In this document: piece by piece, positions 13,702-14,402 of the stretch
Numbering within the stretch: the first letter of the stretch is position 1
Layout of the letters: the number at the start of each line of letters is the position of its first letter
Assembly: GCA_934271195.1 (NCBI GenBank)
Contig: CAKQRB010000058.1
Span: 1 to 14,402, forward strand
DNA: 14,402 nt
Source: an uncultured Alphaproteobacteria bacterium
GTDB taxonomy: Bacteria > Pseudomonadota > Alphaproteobacteria > RF32 > CAG-239
Direction of reading: 5' to 3'
Translations under genes and position numbers: made by a program
Notes under the pieces: generated by a model
Told to the model about the DNA's origin: nothing
Database searches by the model: none
What the model saw: only the letters and a program-made list of their open reading frames with translations

Positions 13702-14402
13702 CTAACGCCCGCAGCTAAATTCCGCGAAGATGACGACGCCGCGGGGGTCGTTGTAGCTATAGCAACCCGTGCAGGCCATGGTACCGCCGGAGATTTGACA
13801 GCTTATCTGCATATCTTGACAATCAGGATAACCATAATCCTCTGTACAAACCCTATAGCAACTCTTGCCATAAAAAAGTTCACATTTATCGTCAGTAGAG
13901 ATTGACGTTCCACTATATCCACATTTAGTAGCATGACCGCAACAATTTCCACTCGTGGAAACAGGGTGATAACATGTACCATCATAACACGCATTCCCGT
14001 TGGAGCATAACGAACTTCCGCAGGACGGATAATATTTGACCCCGCCACGCGTACAAGGCGTTCCGTTCGTACTCCTACACTGAGAGGTACAGCTGGCCTC
14101 CGTTACCGTGTAGTTACAGGGCGATACGCATGTACCATTATTACATGTCAGCTCGCTCGAGCACTTGCTGCTGCCGCAGGCTTCGTAATAGATCGTGCCA
14201 TTCTTGATACAGCCCTTGTCGCCCACGTTTTTACACTGCGAGTCGCAGGTTGCTTTCGTGACTGTGTAGGCACATGGTTCCGCGCAAAAATATTTGCTCG
14301 TATCAAACGGACAGGCTACCCCGTTCCCCGAACATTCCGAACTGCTGTATTTATACCCCAGACTGGCACATTTCAACACCGGAGTACAGGCGCCGTACGC
14401 CG
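13702..14402 (-). CDS. Cysteine-rich repeat protein, 5' end outside the window
   Basis: I do not recognise this gene. The frame is open from the right edge to a TAG at 13702, and neither the edge nor the GTG at 14379 shows a convincing start, so it is the C-terminal part of a longer protein. From that GTG there are 225 residues with 31 cysteines. Residues 36-87 and 88-139 are two tandem 52-residue repeats with eight cysteines at identical spacing. A non-repeat, Cys-rich C-terminal part follows, with CCGHATKCGYSGT and a final hydrophobic stretch GVVIFAEF. Abundant Gly, Ser, Thr and Asn with so many cysteines suggests a disulfide-stabilised secreted or surface protein. Codon use (frequent ACG, plus AGG and GGG) looks unlike the neighbouring housekeeping genes. 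Downstream are two hairpin terminators. A zinc-binding role is less likely given the spacing. Confidence 0.75.
   Translation of the reverse strand, partial: AYGACTPVLKCASLGYKYSSSECSGNGVACPFDTSKYFCAEPCAYTVTKATCDSQCKNVGDKGCIKNGTIYYEACGSSKCSSELTCNNGTCVSPCNYTVTEASCTSQCRSTNGTPCTRGGVKYYPSCGSSLCSNGNACYDGTCYHPVSTSGNCCGHATKCGYSGTSISTDDKCELFYGKSCYRVCTEDYGYPDCQDMQISCQISGGTMACTGCYSYNDPRGVVIFAEFSCGR
13963..14118 (-). repeat. 52-residue Cys-rich repeat, copy 2
   Basis: This copy encodes the unit beginning CNYTVTEASCTSQC and ending CYDGTCYHP. Its cysteines fall at unit positions 1, 10, 14, 22, 33, 38, 44 and 49. By my count 25 of 52 residues match copy 1, with no gap. The DNA has diverged, so this is an old duplication held by selection on the fold rather than a fresh slippage product. 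Confidence 0.85.
14119..14274 (-). repeat. 52-residue Cys-rich repeat, copy 1
   Basis: This copy encodes the unit beginning CAYTVTKATCDSQC and ending CNNGTCVSP. It has the same eight cysteine positions as copy 2 and directly abuts it. The upstream residues also contain cysteines but do not align as a third full unit within the window. More units may lie beyond the right edge. Confidence 0.85.

Overview
The window looks like part of an alphaproteobacterial chromosome, probably from an uncultured, host-associated or otherwise AT-leaning lineage. This is inferred from the run lspA - DUF3035 (BamF-like) lipoprotein - M16 peptidase - M16 peptidase, a familiar alphaproteobacterial order, and from the character of the RecA, FabI and MutL proteins. 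No rRNA, tRNA, CRISPR array, insertion sequence or phage gene was found.

Left part (1-4665). A near-consensus sigma-70 promoter on the minus strand fires out of the left edge, so another gene lies just outside. fabI (enoyl-ACP reductase) follows on the minus strand with a clear intrinsic terminator. Divergent from it on the plus strand are a YihY/BrkB-family membrane protein, recA, and an overlapping pair of a DUF2157 membrane protein and a GDYXXLXY-type protein. recA is preceded by a 9-bp-arm inverted repeat in place of a recognisable alphaproteobacterial SOS box, and is followed by a hairpin before the DUF2157 gene.

Central part (4759-11836). Six minus-strand genes are packed so tightly (gaps of 14-22 nt, or overlaps) that they must largely be co-transcribed: lspA, the DUF3035 lipoprotein, a catalytic M16 zinc peptidase, a non-catalytic M16 partner, pgi and mutL. 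The first four concern the cell envelope. LspA matures lipoproteins, the next gene encodes one, and the M16 pair is exported or membrane-anchored. pgi (central carbon metabolism) and mutL (mismatch repair, with endonuclease motifs) ride at the end. The mutL end is convergent with the GDYXXLXY gene.

Right part (11890-14402). mgtE (CBS-domain magnesium channel) lies 53 nt upstream of lspA on the same strand. The 387 bases between mgtE and the next gene hold a possible 51-residue ORF with a very good ribosome binding site and two strong hairpin terminators. At the right edge is the 3' part of an unrecognised cysteine-rich gene with two 52-residue tandem repeats whose eight cysteines are spaced identically. 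It is the least ordinary item here. Most of the rest is conventional housekeeping sequence.
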